From Hyphomicrobiales bacterium (GTDB taxonomy: Bacteria; Pseudomonadota; Alphaproteobacteria; Rhizobiales; MH13), in contig JAEPOK010000002.1 of NCBI GenBank assembly GCA_017642935.1, forward strand, positions 1,175,501 to 1,239,500: a stretch of DNA of 64,000 bases, written 5' to 3'. Both the position numbers and the translations under genes were made by a program. Shown one piece after another: positions 46,122 through 53,804 of this stretch. How positions within the stretch are numbered: the stretch's first letter is position 1; each line of letters begins with the position of its first letter. Under the pieces are notes generated by a model that saw nothing but the letters and a program-made list of their open reading frames with translations, had not been told where the DNA came from and did not search any database.

Positions 46122-46736
46122 ATGGCTTCCGTAGAACAGTCTGAAACCATGAGTGTACCTCCCGCTCCATCCGATTCTCCGACCCTGATTGGCAGTGTGC
46201 GTGCCGTCTGGAAAGACATTACCGACGCCATCGATTGGCTTACGGCGGCTTGGCTGCCTGGGCTTGTTGCGCGGTTTGTTTTTTTGGCGACCTTGTTCGG
46301 CTATTATTGGAACGCGGCGCTGACCAAAATCGATGGCAGCATCTTCGAGCTTTCCACCGGCGCCTATGCACAGATCATCCCTCCCATCATTGAAGCGGCA
46401 GGCTATGACAAAAGTGCTGTCGCTCTGCCTTGGACGGTGTTGGTCTATGCGGGCACCTATGCTGAGTTTGTTCTGCCGGTGCTGTTGGTGATCGGCCTGT
46501 TCGGCCGCCTTGCCGCCCTTGGCATGATCAGCTTCGTGATCGTTCAATCTTATGTCGATCTGACGTTCCATGGTGTGGATGCCGAAACAGCGGGCGCTTG
46601 GTTTGATCGTTTTCCCGACTCGATCATTTACGACCAGCGTCTGCTTTGGCTCTTCCCGCTGATCTATCTGGTGCTCAAAGGGCCAGGTCTTTTGTCGGTC
46701 GATGGACTGCTTGGCCGGATGTTCAAAAAAGCCTGA
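46122..46736 (+). CDS. bufD: DoxX-family membrane protein (BufD)
   Basis: A 204-residue inner-membrane protein with four helices (about 45-62, 105-128, 132-150 and 175-190). WLPGLVARFVFLATLFGYYW and TYAEFVLPVLLVIGLFGRLAALGMI are DoxX-type segments. DoxX genes end many bufferin operons; the protein is an orphan quinol-oxidase-related membrane subunit of unknown role, possibly linking the modifying enzyme to the respiratory chain. The start is 6 bp after the bufC stop, so the operon is tightly packed. Confidence 0.9.
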   Translation: MASVEQSETMSVPPAPSDSPTLIGSVRAVWKDITDAIDWLTAAWLPGLVARFVFLATLFGYYWNAALTKIDGSIFELSTGAYAQIIPPIIEAAGYDKSAVALPWTVLVYAGTYAEFVLPVLLVIGLFGRLAALGMISFVIVQSYVDLTFHGVDAETAGAWFDRFPDSIIYDQRLLWLFPLIYLVLKGPGLLSVDGLLGRMFKKA

Positions 46737-46743
46737 TCCGGCT

Positions 46744-46788
46744 TGGTTCGGATTGGCCACGGTGATAGAGCCGTCGCCAACCGAACCA
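46744..46788 (+). other. Long imperfect hairpin between bufD and the aldolase gene
   Basis: TGGTTCGG-A-TTGG (46744-46756) pairs with CCAACCGAACCA (46777-46788), with an inner stem ACGG/CCGT in the loop. It ends at the ACGGAG ribosome site of the next gene. No T-run, so an mRNA structure rather than a classical terminator. Confidence 0.5.
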
Positions 46789-46798
46789 CGGAGCAGCC

Positions 46799-47863
46799 AT
46801 GTTTTTTGGAAGTGACAATTGGGCAGGGGTCTCGCCACTAGTGGCTGAGGCCCTTTCTGCTTGTGCGGGCGGGTTCGCCAGCGCCTATGGATCGGACGAC
46901 CTGACGACCCAGACCCGCGACGCGCTCGGCACGTTCTTTGACCGCGATGTGGATGTGTTTTTCACCGCTACGGGCTCTGCCGCCAACATGCTTTCCTTAA
47001 GTGCGGTGGCTCGCCCTGGGGGCGTGGTGTTTGCCCACCGCGATTCGCACATTTTGGTCGATGAGGCTGCCGGGCCAGAATCGTTGGTCGGCATGAAGCT
47101 GCATGCCTTGCAGGGTCGCCTGGGCCGCATCAATGCCAAGGAGCTAACAGAAGCGCTTGCCACATATCCGCGCGAACATGTGCATCGCGGACGCGGCATC
47201 GCCGTCTCGATGACGCAGGGCACCGAGCTTGGTACCACCTATTGCGTGATGGATGTGGCTGCCATTGGCTCCATTGCACGCCGTAACAACCTCGTTTTGC
47301 ACATGGATGGCGCGCGCTTTTCCAACGCGCTGGTGGCGCAGAATGTGACCCCGGCGGCGCTGACCCATGAATCCGGTGTCGATCTACTCTCGCTTGGCTT
47401 CACCAAGAACGGGGCCTGGGCCTCTGAGATGGTGGTGAGTTTCCGCGAAGACCTGCGTGACGATCTCACCTACCGTCAGAAAGCCATGGGGCAGGTGTTT
47501 TCGAAAAACCGCTTTGCCGCCGCGCAGGCGCTCGCCATGCTGACCGACGATCATTGGAAGGTGCTTGCCACTCACGCCAATGGGATGGCAAAAAAACTTT
47601 CAGACGGCGTGGCCGCGCTGGAAGGCTGCCGTCTTGCTGCGCCGACCGAGATCAACGAGGTTTTTGCGATCATTCCGCAGGCGATGGCCGACAAGCTGAA
47701 GGCTGCCAGTGCGATCTTTGCCGATTGGCCCAAGGACACCGCCGAGACCGATATTGCACCGGGTGAAGGCGAAGTCATGATCCGTCTGGTGGCAAGCTTT
47801 GCCACCACCGACGATCATGTCGATCAGTTCCTTGAGGCCGCGCAACGCGCCGAGGCCGCCTAA
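46799..47863 (+). CDS. Threonine aldolase family PLP enzyme
   Basis: A 354-residue fold-type I PLP enzyme of the beta-eliminating lyase / low-specificity L-threonine aldolase family, cleaving threonine or related beta-hydroxy amino acids to glycine and an aldehyde. MFFGSDNWAGVSP is the aldolase-type start, the His in VFAHRDSHILVDE stacks on PLP, Asp170 in LHMDGARF binds the pyridine N, and Lys203 in SLGFTKNGAWASE is the Schiff-base Lys of the FGGTKNG-like clade. ACGGAG is its ribosome site. Its stop overlaps that of the convergent Rieske-ThDP gene by 3 bases (47860-47863). It may supply glycine to the AGCS/GOGAT neighbourhood (inference). Confidence 0.92.
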   Translation: MFFGSDNWAGVSPLVAEALSACAGGFASAYGSDDLTTQTRDALGTFFDRDVDVFFTATGSAANMLSLSAVARPGGVVFAHRDSHILVDEAAGPESLVGMKLHALQGRLGRINAKELTEALATYPREHVHRGRGIAVSMTQGTELGTTYCVMDVAAIGSIARRNNLVLHMDGARFSNALVAQNVTPAALTHESGVDLLSLGFTKNGAWASEMVVSFREDLRDDLTYRQKAMGQVFSKNRFAAAQALAMLTDDHWKVLATHANGMAKKLSDGVAALEGCRLAAPTEINEVFAIIPQAMADKLKAASAIFADWPKDTAETDIAPGEGEVMIRLVASFATTDDHVDQFLEAAQRAEAA

Positions 47864-49830
47864 ACTAGCTCAGCGTCCGTCATCACCTCAACTAGGGCCG
47901 GGCCATCCACGGCCAAGGCCTTTTCGAGCGCGGCTTCGACATCCTCACCCTTGGTGACCTTCGCGCCGTGTGCGCCGCAGAGCTTGGCGAAGGCGGCAAA
48001 AGATGGGTTGACCAGCGACGTCTCCCAAACCGGCCATTCGCCGGAACGCTGTTCCTTTGAAATTTTGCCCAGCTCATCATTGTGGAGCAGCACATGGGTG
48101 ATATCCATGCCGTATTTCACTGCTGTTGTGAGTTCCATGGCGTACTGTCCAAACCCGCCATCGCCAGATATCGAGATCACCTTGCGGCCGCGAAATTCTT
48201 CGAAGTCTTGGGTGGCAGCCCAGGCGCCCATGGCGGCGGGCAACGCAAAACCAATTGACCCAAGATAACCCGACATCATGACGTGCTGACCCTTGGTCTC
48301 GAAATACCGACCAAAGGAATAGGTGTTGTTGCCAACATCAACGGCGATCAAAGCATCTTTCGGCGCAACGCGCGACAGGGCCTCGAAGATCGCCACCGAG
48401 TGCACGCCGTTTGAGCCTTCTTCGCGCAGGCGGTTGTTTTTCTCCTCGCGCCACATCTGCCAGCGGTCGGCAAGCTCGCCGATCTGGTCGTCGGCCTCGG
48501 GGTTGCTTGCTGCCTTGGCTGAAACCGCGCCACAGAAGGCGCCAATCTCGCCCCAGACCGGTAAGGTGACCGGGTGGAACTTGCCAAGCTGCATCCGTTC
48601 GAAATCCACCTGGATGGTCGGTTTGCTGCGTTCGATCCCGGTGTGGTTGGAGAAGGATGCGCCAAGAACGATCTGAAGGTCGCATTCGTTCATGAACCAG
48701 CTGGCGATCGGCGTGCCTGACCGTCCCAACACGCCGCCAGCGTTGGGGTGGTTGTCGGGGATGAGGCCTTTGCCCTTGAAGGTGGTGAGCACCGGGGCGC
48801 CGAGCGTTTCGGCAAGCGTGATTATGCCCTCGCGCGCGTCCCAAGCGCCGTGACCGATGATGATGAGTGGGCGTTTGGCTGACGCGATCATCGTCAAGGC
48901 TTCCTCGACATCCTCGTCGGCTGGTTTGACGACCGGGCCGCTCACCCTGCCTTTCGGCGAGGCAGCGGGTTTGTCGCTCGGCAGCGTTTGGACGTCATCG
49001 GGGAAGATCAGATGCGCCACGTCGCGTTCAATTAGCGCTGTCTTGATGGCCAATGACGCCAGCTCGGTGTGGTTGGACGTGGAAAGCACCGGCTGGGAGA
49101 ATTTGCTGACGGCCTGGAAGGCCGATTTCAGATCGATGTCCTGAAAGGCGCCGGGCCCGAACACCTGGGTTTGCACTTGACCCGTCAGGGCGAGAACCGG
49201 AGCACGATCGACCTTCGCGTCCCACATGCCGGTCAGAAGGTTGGTCGCGCCTGGTCCGGCGATGGTGAGGCAGGCGGCAGGCTTGCCGGTGAGTTTGCCA
49301 TAGGCGGACGCAGCAAAGCCGGCCGCGCCTTCGTGGCGGATGCCGATATAGGCCATGTCCCCGTCCGCCGTGCGACGGCGGATCGCGTCGGCCAGGCCAA
49401 GATTGGAGTGACCAACCATGCCGAACACGCGTTTGACGCCCCAATTGACCATGGTTTCGGCCATTGCGTCGGTGACCGTGCGCGTGTGGTCTGGTTCCGG
49501 CTCAAGCCCGACAAAGACTTCACCGTCGCGCACCTCGACCGGGTAGGTCTTTTGACCGCTATCTTCATGACCGCCAGGGGGCGCACCGGTCAGCGGGTCA
49601 AAATCCCAGCCGTGCCAGGGGCAGCGAATCCAGCATTTGTCATCGACGCCGCGCTCGATCGAGCCTTCGCCAAGCGGGCCGCCTTGGTGCGGACAATGAT
49701 TGTCCATCGCGGCCCATTGCCCGTCGAAATGCGACAGGCAGAGGTAAAGGTTGCGGGCCGAAACGGTTTTCACCCGTCCCTCCGGCAGGTCGTCGACCTT
49801 GCCAACGCTGATCCAGTCCAAGTCGCTCAT
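47860..49830 (-). CDS. Rieske [2Fe-2S] domain fused to a ThDP-dependent 2-oxo-acid enzyme
   Basis: A 656-residue fusion. Residues 1-110 are a Rieske domain with CPHQG (Cys46, His48) and CPWHGW (Cys70, His73). From about 115 a complete acetolactate synthase/pyruvate oxidase-type enzyme follows: PYR domain with the catalytic Glu in GIRHEGAAGFAAS, central domain, and PP domain with the ThDP motif beginning SGDGGFGQYAMELTTAV and ending HND. Rieske-ThDP fusions are rare and I know of no assigned reaction. The start at 49830 follows a perfect GGAGG and overlaps the upstream gene by ATGA; the longer frame upstream is only a shadow of that gene. A redox role (oxidative decarboxylation rather than carboligation) is inferred from the added Fe-S centre. 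Confidence 0.88.
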   Translation of the reverse strand: MSDLDWISVGKVDDLPEGRVKTVSARNLYLCLSHFDGQWAAMDNHCPHQGGPLGEGSIERGVDDKCWIRCPWHGWDFDPLTGAPPGGHEDSGQKTYPVEVRDGEVFVGLEPEPDHTRTVTDAMAETMVNWGVKRVFGMVGHSNLGLADAIRRRTADGDMAYIGIRHEGAAGFAASAYGKLTGKPAACLTIAGPGATNLLTGMWDAKVDRAPVLALTGQVQTQVFGPGAFQDIDLKSAFQAVSKFSQPVLSTSNHTELASLAIKTALIERDVAHLIFPDDVQTLPSDKPAASPKGRVSGPVVKPADEDVEEALTMIASAKRPLIIIGHGAWDAREGIITLAETLGAPVLTTFKGKGLIPDNHPNAGGVLGRSGTPIASWFMNECDLQIVLGASFSNHTGIERSKPTIQVDFERMQLGKFHPVTLPVWGEIGAFCGAVSAKAASNPEADDQIGELADRWQMWREEKNNRLREEGSNGVHSVAIFEALSRVAPKDALIAVDVGNNTYSFGRYFETKGQHVMMSGYLGSIGFALPAAMGAWAATQDFEEFRGRKVISISGDGGFGQYAMELTTAVKYGMDITHVLLHNDELGKISKEQRSGEWPVWETSLVNPSFAAFAKLCGAHGAKVTKGEDVEAALEKALAVDGPALVEVMTDAELV

Positions 49831-51437
49831 GCCACACCTCCATAGGCAACGCCCGATAGGGCGGCCATTTCCTTTTTCCAGGTGGTCAGATCCTCTTGAT
49901 TGAACTCTGAGAGATGATTGTGACCGCACGCGCGCGCCATCACCTGCATGAGCTCGACCGAGGCTTCTAAAAAGTTGGTCAGTTGGCGCGCTGATTTTTC
50001 CACGATGAGGCGATTGACCAGATGCGGCTTTTGGGTCGCGATCCCAACCGGGCAATTGTTGGTGTGGCAGGCGCGCATGGCGATGCAGCCAATTGCCTGC
50101 ATGGCCGAATTGGAAAGCGCCACCGCGTCGGCGCCGAGCGCCATGGCTTTGATGAAGTCAGCTGGCTTGCGCAGGCCACCGGTGATAACCAGCGTTACAT
50201 CGCCTCGGTCCAAAAGGTCCAAGTGCCGCCGTGCCCGTGCCAAGGCCGGGATGGTCGGCACCGAAATGTTGTCGCGGAACAGGATGGGAGCTGCGCCCGT
50301 GCCGCCGCCGCGGCCATCGAGGATGATGTAGTCCACGCCGACCTCAAGCGCTGCGTCGATGTCCTTTTCGATGTGTTGGGCGGAGAGCTTGTAACCGATT
50401 GGGATGCCGCCGGTGCGGTCGCGGACCTGGTCGGCGAAAGCTTTGATTTGGGAGGGATCAGTCCACTCAGGAAAGCGCGGTGGCGAGATTGCATCTTCGC
50501 CCTCGGGGATGTCACGCACTTCGGCGATCTTGCCGGTATTCTTTGACCCGGGAAGATGGCCGCCGGTGCCGGTTTTTGCGCCCTGTCCGCCCTTGAAATG
50601 GAAGGCTTGGACTTTGGCGAGCTTGTCCCAGTCGAAACCGAAGCGAGAGGAGGCCAGTTCATAAAAGTAACGCGAATTGGCCGCCTGCTCCTCCGGCAGC
50701 ATTCCGCCTTCGCCGGAGCAAATGCCCGTGCCGGCCAGCTCCGCGCCGCGCGCGAGGGCGATTTTTGCGGGCTCCGACAGAGCGCCAAACGACATGTCGG
50801 AGACGAAGAGCGGGATTTTAAGCGTTAGCGGTTTTTGCGCATTGGGGCCAATGACCACCTCCGTGCCAACAGGATCATCGTCCAGCAGCGGTGGCTTGTG
50901 CAATTGGGCGGTCAGCAGCTGGAGGTCATCCCAGCTGGGAAGCTCATCGCGCGGCACGCCCATAGCTTCGACCTTGCCATGGTGGCCGGTCTTGGAGAGA
51001 CCATCACGGGCGTAGGTTTGGATGAGCCCTGTGAGCGGTTCCTCGTCGGTGCCGTGCGAGGTGTCGGCATAGAGCCCAAGATAGGCATCACGATTGAACG
51101 GTTGCGGGTTGTCCTTGGCCCAAGCGGAGATTTCATCGGCGTCCGCGCAAACCTCGTCACCTTCGATCCAGGATGAGAATTTCGGCAGCTTTTCATCATT
51201 GGCATATTCCGACACGCCGGTGTCGAGCCGGTAGTCCCAGTCATGGACCCCGCAGATGAGGTTCTGACCTCGGACGAACCCGTCGGCCATCAGCGCGCCA
51301 CGGTGCAAACATCGCCCGTAGAAAACCGAGACGTCATCATCGAACCGAACCACGACAAGATCGACCTCGTCGACCAGAGCATAGGCAGGTTCGCGGTCGG
51401 CCAGTTCGCTTAAGCGTGCGACAACGGTTTTTTTCAT
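49827..51437 (-). CDS. Rieske [2Fe-2S] domain fused to an FMN-binding glutamate-synthase domain
   Basis: A 536-residue fusion. The N-terminal Rieske domain (1-105) holds CLH (Cys43, His45) and CGVH (Cys62, His65). The rest is the FMN/2-oxoglutarate barrel of glutamate synthase: FVSDMSFGALSEPAKIALA, GEGGMLPEEQ, QGAKTGTGGHLPG, DGRGGGTGAAP, and the 3Fe-4S motif CIAMRACHTNNCPVG. It lacks the N-terminal glutaminase and the C-terminal beta-helix of GltB, so it is like archaeal or MgsC-type stand-alone GOGAT domains. The ammonia source and electron donor are not encoded in it. First gene of a two-gene operon with the Rieske-ThDP enzyme. A normal gltBD is present 10 kb away, so this is not the housekeeping GOGAT. 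Confidence 0.9.
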   Translation of the reverse strand: MKKTVVARLSELADREPAYALVDEVDLVVVRFDDDVSVFYGRCLHRGALMADGFVRGQNLICGVHDWDYRLDTGVSEYANDEKLPKFSSWIEGDEVCADADEISAWAKDNPQPFNRDAYLGLYADTSHGTDEEPLTGLIQTYARDGLSKTGHHGKVEAMGVPRDELPSWDDLQLLTAQLHKPPLLDDDPVGTEVVIGPNAQKPLTLKIPLFVSDMSFGALSEPAKIALARGAELAGTGICSGEGGMLPEEQAANSRYFYELASSRFGFDWDKLAKVQAFHFKGGQGAKTGTGGHLPGSKNTGKIAEVRDIPEGEDAISPPRFPEWTDPSQIKAFADQVRDRTGGIPIGYKLSAQHIEKDIDAALEVGVDYIILDGRGGGTGAAPILFRDNISVPTIPALARARRHLDLLDRGDVTLVITGGLRKPADFIKAMALGADAVALSNSAMQAIGCIAMRACHTNNCPVGIATQKPHLVNRLIVEKSARQLTNFLEASVELMQVMARACGHNHLSEFNQEDLTTWKKEMAALSGVAYGGVA

Positions 51438-51667
51438 CGTTGGTGTCCCCCGGATTGACCTACCACCTTCACGTGTGTGGCGCCGGGGTCAAGGCGAAGC
51501 TGGCAAGGCCATCTGCCGCTACGTTCCACGACCTCGGTTCGTCATGCTTTCCATGGGGAAAGCCCTTAAGTCTTCCGTATAGATACCGACCTACGTAGTA
51601 AGGGGTTGCACGGTCTAGTTGTGCGCATGACGCTCCGATTGCACACATTGCAAACAGGGAGGTGGGC
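51438..51667. promoter_or_regulatory. Divergent promoter region with palindrome CTACGTAG (51591-51598)
   Basis: The 230-bp gap controls the Rieske operon (minus) and the usp-AGCS genes (plus). It holds the 8-bp palindrome CTACGTAG, of a type bound by some LuxR/NarL-family regulators, and TTGCAC-ACA-TTGCAA direct repeats near the usp start (about 51640). No consensus promoter could be fixed. Shared control of both operons is inferred from their divergence. Confidence 0.4.
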
Positions 51668-52105
51668 ATGCCCACAAAAATCATAATAGGCCTGGATGGC
51701 GCGGGTTCGGGGAGCAGAGCGCTTTCCTACGCCGAACGCCTGGCCACACTGATCGGCGACTGCGAATTGGTCGTCGTTTATGTGATCGAATGGTCGCCCT
51801 TCTCATTCCAAACGGCGGAAGAAAACGCCGAGCGCCACAAGCGCCGTGAAGAGGAACTGCAGATCGCCCATGAACGCGTGGTCGATCCAGCGGTGAAGAC
51901 ACTGACCGATGACGGTTTTAAAGCCAGCGGCATCGTACGCCATGGCGACGTTGCCGACACGCTCAACGCCATCGCCATGGAGCAAAAGGCCGACCAAATC
52001 GTTGTCGGGCGCTCCTCTGAAGGCGGCTTTGCAAAGCGCATTTTCGGTAGTTCAACAAGCAACCTTGTGATGCATGCAAGCATGCCCGTCACGGTCGTTG
52101 GCTAG
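51668..52105 (+). CDS. Universal stress protein (UspA family)
   Basis: A 145-residue cytoplasmic UspA-fold protein. The N-terminal strand KIIIGLDGAGSGSRAL has the conserved Asp, and the ATP-binding motif G-x2-G-x9-G-S/T appears as GRSSEGGFAKRIFGSS near the C-terminus, so it probably binds ATP and dimerises. The start at 51668 rather than the GTG at 51662 is chosen because GGGAGGTG lies just upstream. It lies 11 bp before the AGCS symporter gene; UspA proteins paired with transporters are often regulators of their activity (inference). Confidence 0.9.
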   Translation: MPTKIIIGLDGAGSGSRALSYAERLATLIGDCELVVVYVIEWSPFSFQTAEENAERHKRREEELQIAHERVVDPAVKTLTDDGFKASGIVRHGDVADTLNAIAMEQKADQIVVGRSSEGGFAKRIFGSSTSNLVMHASMPVTVVG

Positions 52106-52116
52106 GGATAGAGACC

Positions 52117-53682
52117 ATGAAACCCACTTTCAAACCATGGCTCGCCGTCTGGCTTGCCACCTTGATGGCCGCGCTGACGGCCAGCCCTGCTTTCGCACAG
52201 GAAGCAGCAAGCATCGACCAACGTGTCAATGAAATTTTCGCGTCGGCAACAGGACCTTTTGTGAGCCTTATCTTTGCGCCGTTCCCAGGCACATCTTTTC
52301 CTTGGATCGTTATGTGGTTGGTGATCGCCGCAACCATTTTCACGCTCTATTTCGGCTTTGTGCAACTGCGCTTTTTCTCGCACTCCATCTCATTGGTGAA
52401 GGGCGATTATTCGGACCCCAACGACGCTGGCGAGGTCAGTCACTTCCAGGCTCTTGCAACAGCCCTTTCAGGCACTGTTGGCCTTGGCAACATTGCTGGT
52501 GTTGCGGTGGCTGTCGGCATCGGCGGACCGGGGGCAACGTTCTGGATGATCTTGGCGGGTCTTCTCGGCATGGCGTCAAAGTTTACCGAATGCACGCTCG
52601 GTGTGAAGTACCGCAACGAGTATGAAGATGGCACTGTGTCGGGCGGACCGATGTACTACATGTCCAAGGGCTTTAGCGAGCTTGGTTTGCCGGGCGGAAA
52701 AATTCTCGCCGTCCTGTTCTCGATCTTTTGTATCTTGGGCGCACTGGGTGGCGGCAACATGTTCCAAGCCAACCAAGCCCACGCTCAAATCTCCGGCATT
52801 GTCGGAGATTATCCAGGCTGGATCACAGGTTTGGTGTTTGCCACGGTTGTCTTCGCGGTGATCGTTGGCGGTATCAAATCGATCGCGCGGGTAACCGAGA
52901 AGGTCGTGCCGTTCATGGGCATCATGTATGTCGGTGCGGCGCTCATCATTCTGTTTGTCAATTACGACATGATCGGATGGGCATTCGCGCAGATCTTCGA
53001 AGGTGCGTTCACTGGTCTTGGTGTTGCTGGTGGGTTCGTCGGCGCGCTGATCCAAGGGTTCAAACGGGCGGCGTTTTCCAATGAGGCCGGTGTTGGCTCT
53101 GCGGCCATTGCCCACTCGGCGGTGCGTACCAAGGAGCCCATCACCGAAGGGTTCGTATCGCTGCTTGAGCCGTTGATTGACACTGTGATCATCTGCACGA
53201 TGACCGCGTTGGTGATCATTATATCTCAACAGTTGATCACCGATCCTGAGACTGGCCTTTACGTTCTCAACGAGGCTGGAACAGCGGTAGCCACCGTGGA
53301 CGGCAATTCAGGCGTGGCACTTACCTCAGCCGCTTTTGGCTCTGCGATAAGCTGGTTTCCGTTCGTGTTGGCGATAGCGGTAATCCTGTTTGCCTTTTCG
53401 ACGATGATCTCCTGGTCCTATTACGGCCTGAAAGCTTGGACCTATCTGTTCGGTGAAGGCAAAACCACTGAGCTGATCTTCAAGCTCATCTTCTGCGTTT
53501 TCGTCGTCATTGGCGCAGCGGCGAGCCTTGGCCCGGTGATCGACTTCTCCGACGCAGCGATCTTCGCCATGGCGGTGGTCAATATCTTCGCGCTCTACTT
53601 CCTGATGAAGCTTGTGCGCAAAGAGCTTGCTTCTTACTCGGAGCGCTTGAAGTCCGGGGAGATCAAGAAGTTCAAGCACTAG
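52117..53682 (+). CDS. AGCS-family alanine/glycine:cation symporter
   Basis: A 521-residue inner-membrane transporter importing alanine and/or glycine with Na+ (or H+). It begins with an extra cleavable-signal-like segment (AALTASPAFAQ), then about 11 helices. The family signature FWMILAGLLGMASKFTECTL and the following GTVSGGPMYYMSKGF are clear, as are the substrate-site stretch GTVGLGNIAGVAVAVGIGGP and NEAGVGSAAIAHS. It lies directly after usp and ends at a terminator. With the divergent Rieske operon it suggests amino-acid supply: alanine could give pyruvate for the ThDP enzyme (inference). Confidence 0.94.
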   Translation: MKPTFKPWLAVWLATLMAALTASPAFAQEAASIDQRVNEIFASATGPFVSLIFAPFPGTSFPWIVMWLVIAATIFTLYFGFVQLRFFSHSISLVKGDYSDPNDAGEVSHFQALATALSGTVGLGNIAGVAVAVGIGGPGATFWMILAGLLGMASKFTECTLGVKYRNEYEDGTVSGGPMYYMSKGFSELGLPGGKILAVLFSIFCILGALGGGNMFQANQAHAQISGIVGDYPGWITGLVFATVVFAVIVGGIKSIARVTEKVVPFMGIMYVGAALIILFVNYDMIGWAFAQIFEGAFTGLGVAGGFVGALIQGFKRAAFSNEAGVGSAAIAHSAVRTKEPITEGFVSLLEPLIDTVIICTMTALVIIISQQLITDPETGLYVLNEAGTAVATVDGNSGVALTSAAFGSAISWFPFVLAIAVILFAFSTMISWSYYGLKAWTYLFGEGKTTELIFKLIFCVFVVIGAAASLGPVIDFSDAAIFAMAVVNIFALYFLMKLVRKELASYSERLKSGEIKKFKH

Positions 53683-53741
53683 CGATCAAGGCAGCGCCGG
53701 GGTCGTTGCTGACCTTGGCGCTGCCTGAAGACAAAACGACA

Positions 53742-53776
53742 AGAAGGCCCGGCATCATAGCTGGGCTTTCTTTTTG
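53742..53776 (+). terminator. Rho-independent terminator of usp-AGCS
   Basis: AGAAGGCCCGGC and GCTGGGCTTTCT pair over 12 bp with two G-U wobbles, loop ATCATA, followed by T6. It lies 60 bp after the AGCS stop. Confidence 0.8.
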
Positions 53777-53804
53777 ATCTGCGGCGTTTTTCGCAGCGAA
53801 CGCT

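Noticed and set aside
47860-50055. 731-codon version of the Rieske-ThDP protein starting at 50055
   Set aside because: The extra 75 residues are antiphase translation of the upstream gene; GGAGG and the ATGA overlap mark the start at 49830.
51438-52116. Possible glycine riboswitch before the AGCS symporter
   Set aside because: The region is too short and shows no tandem glycine-aptamer motifs; the gene is preceded by usp with an 11-bp gap.
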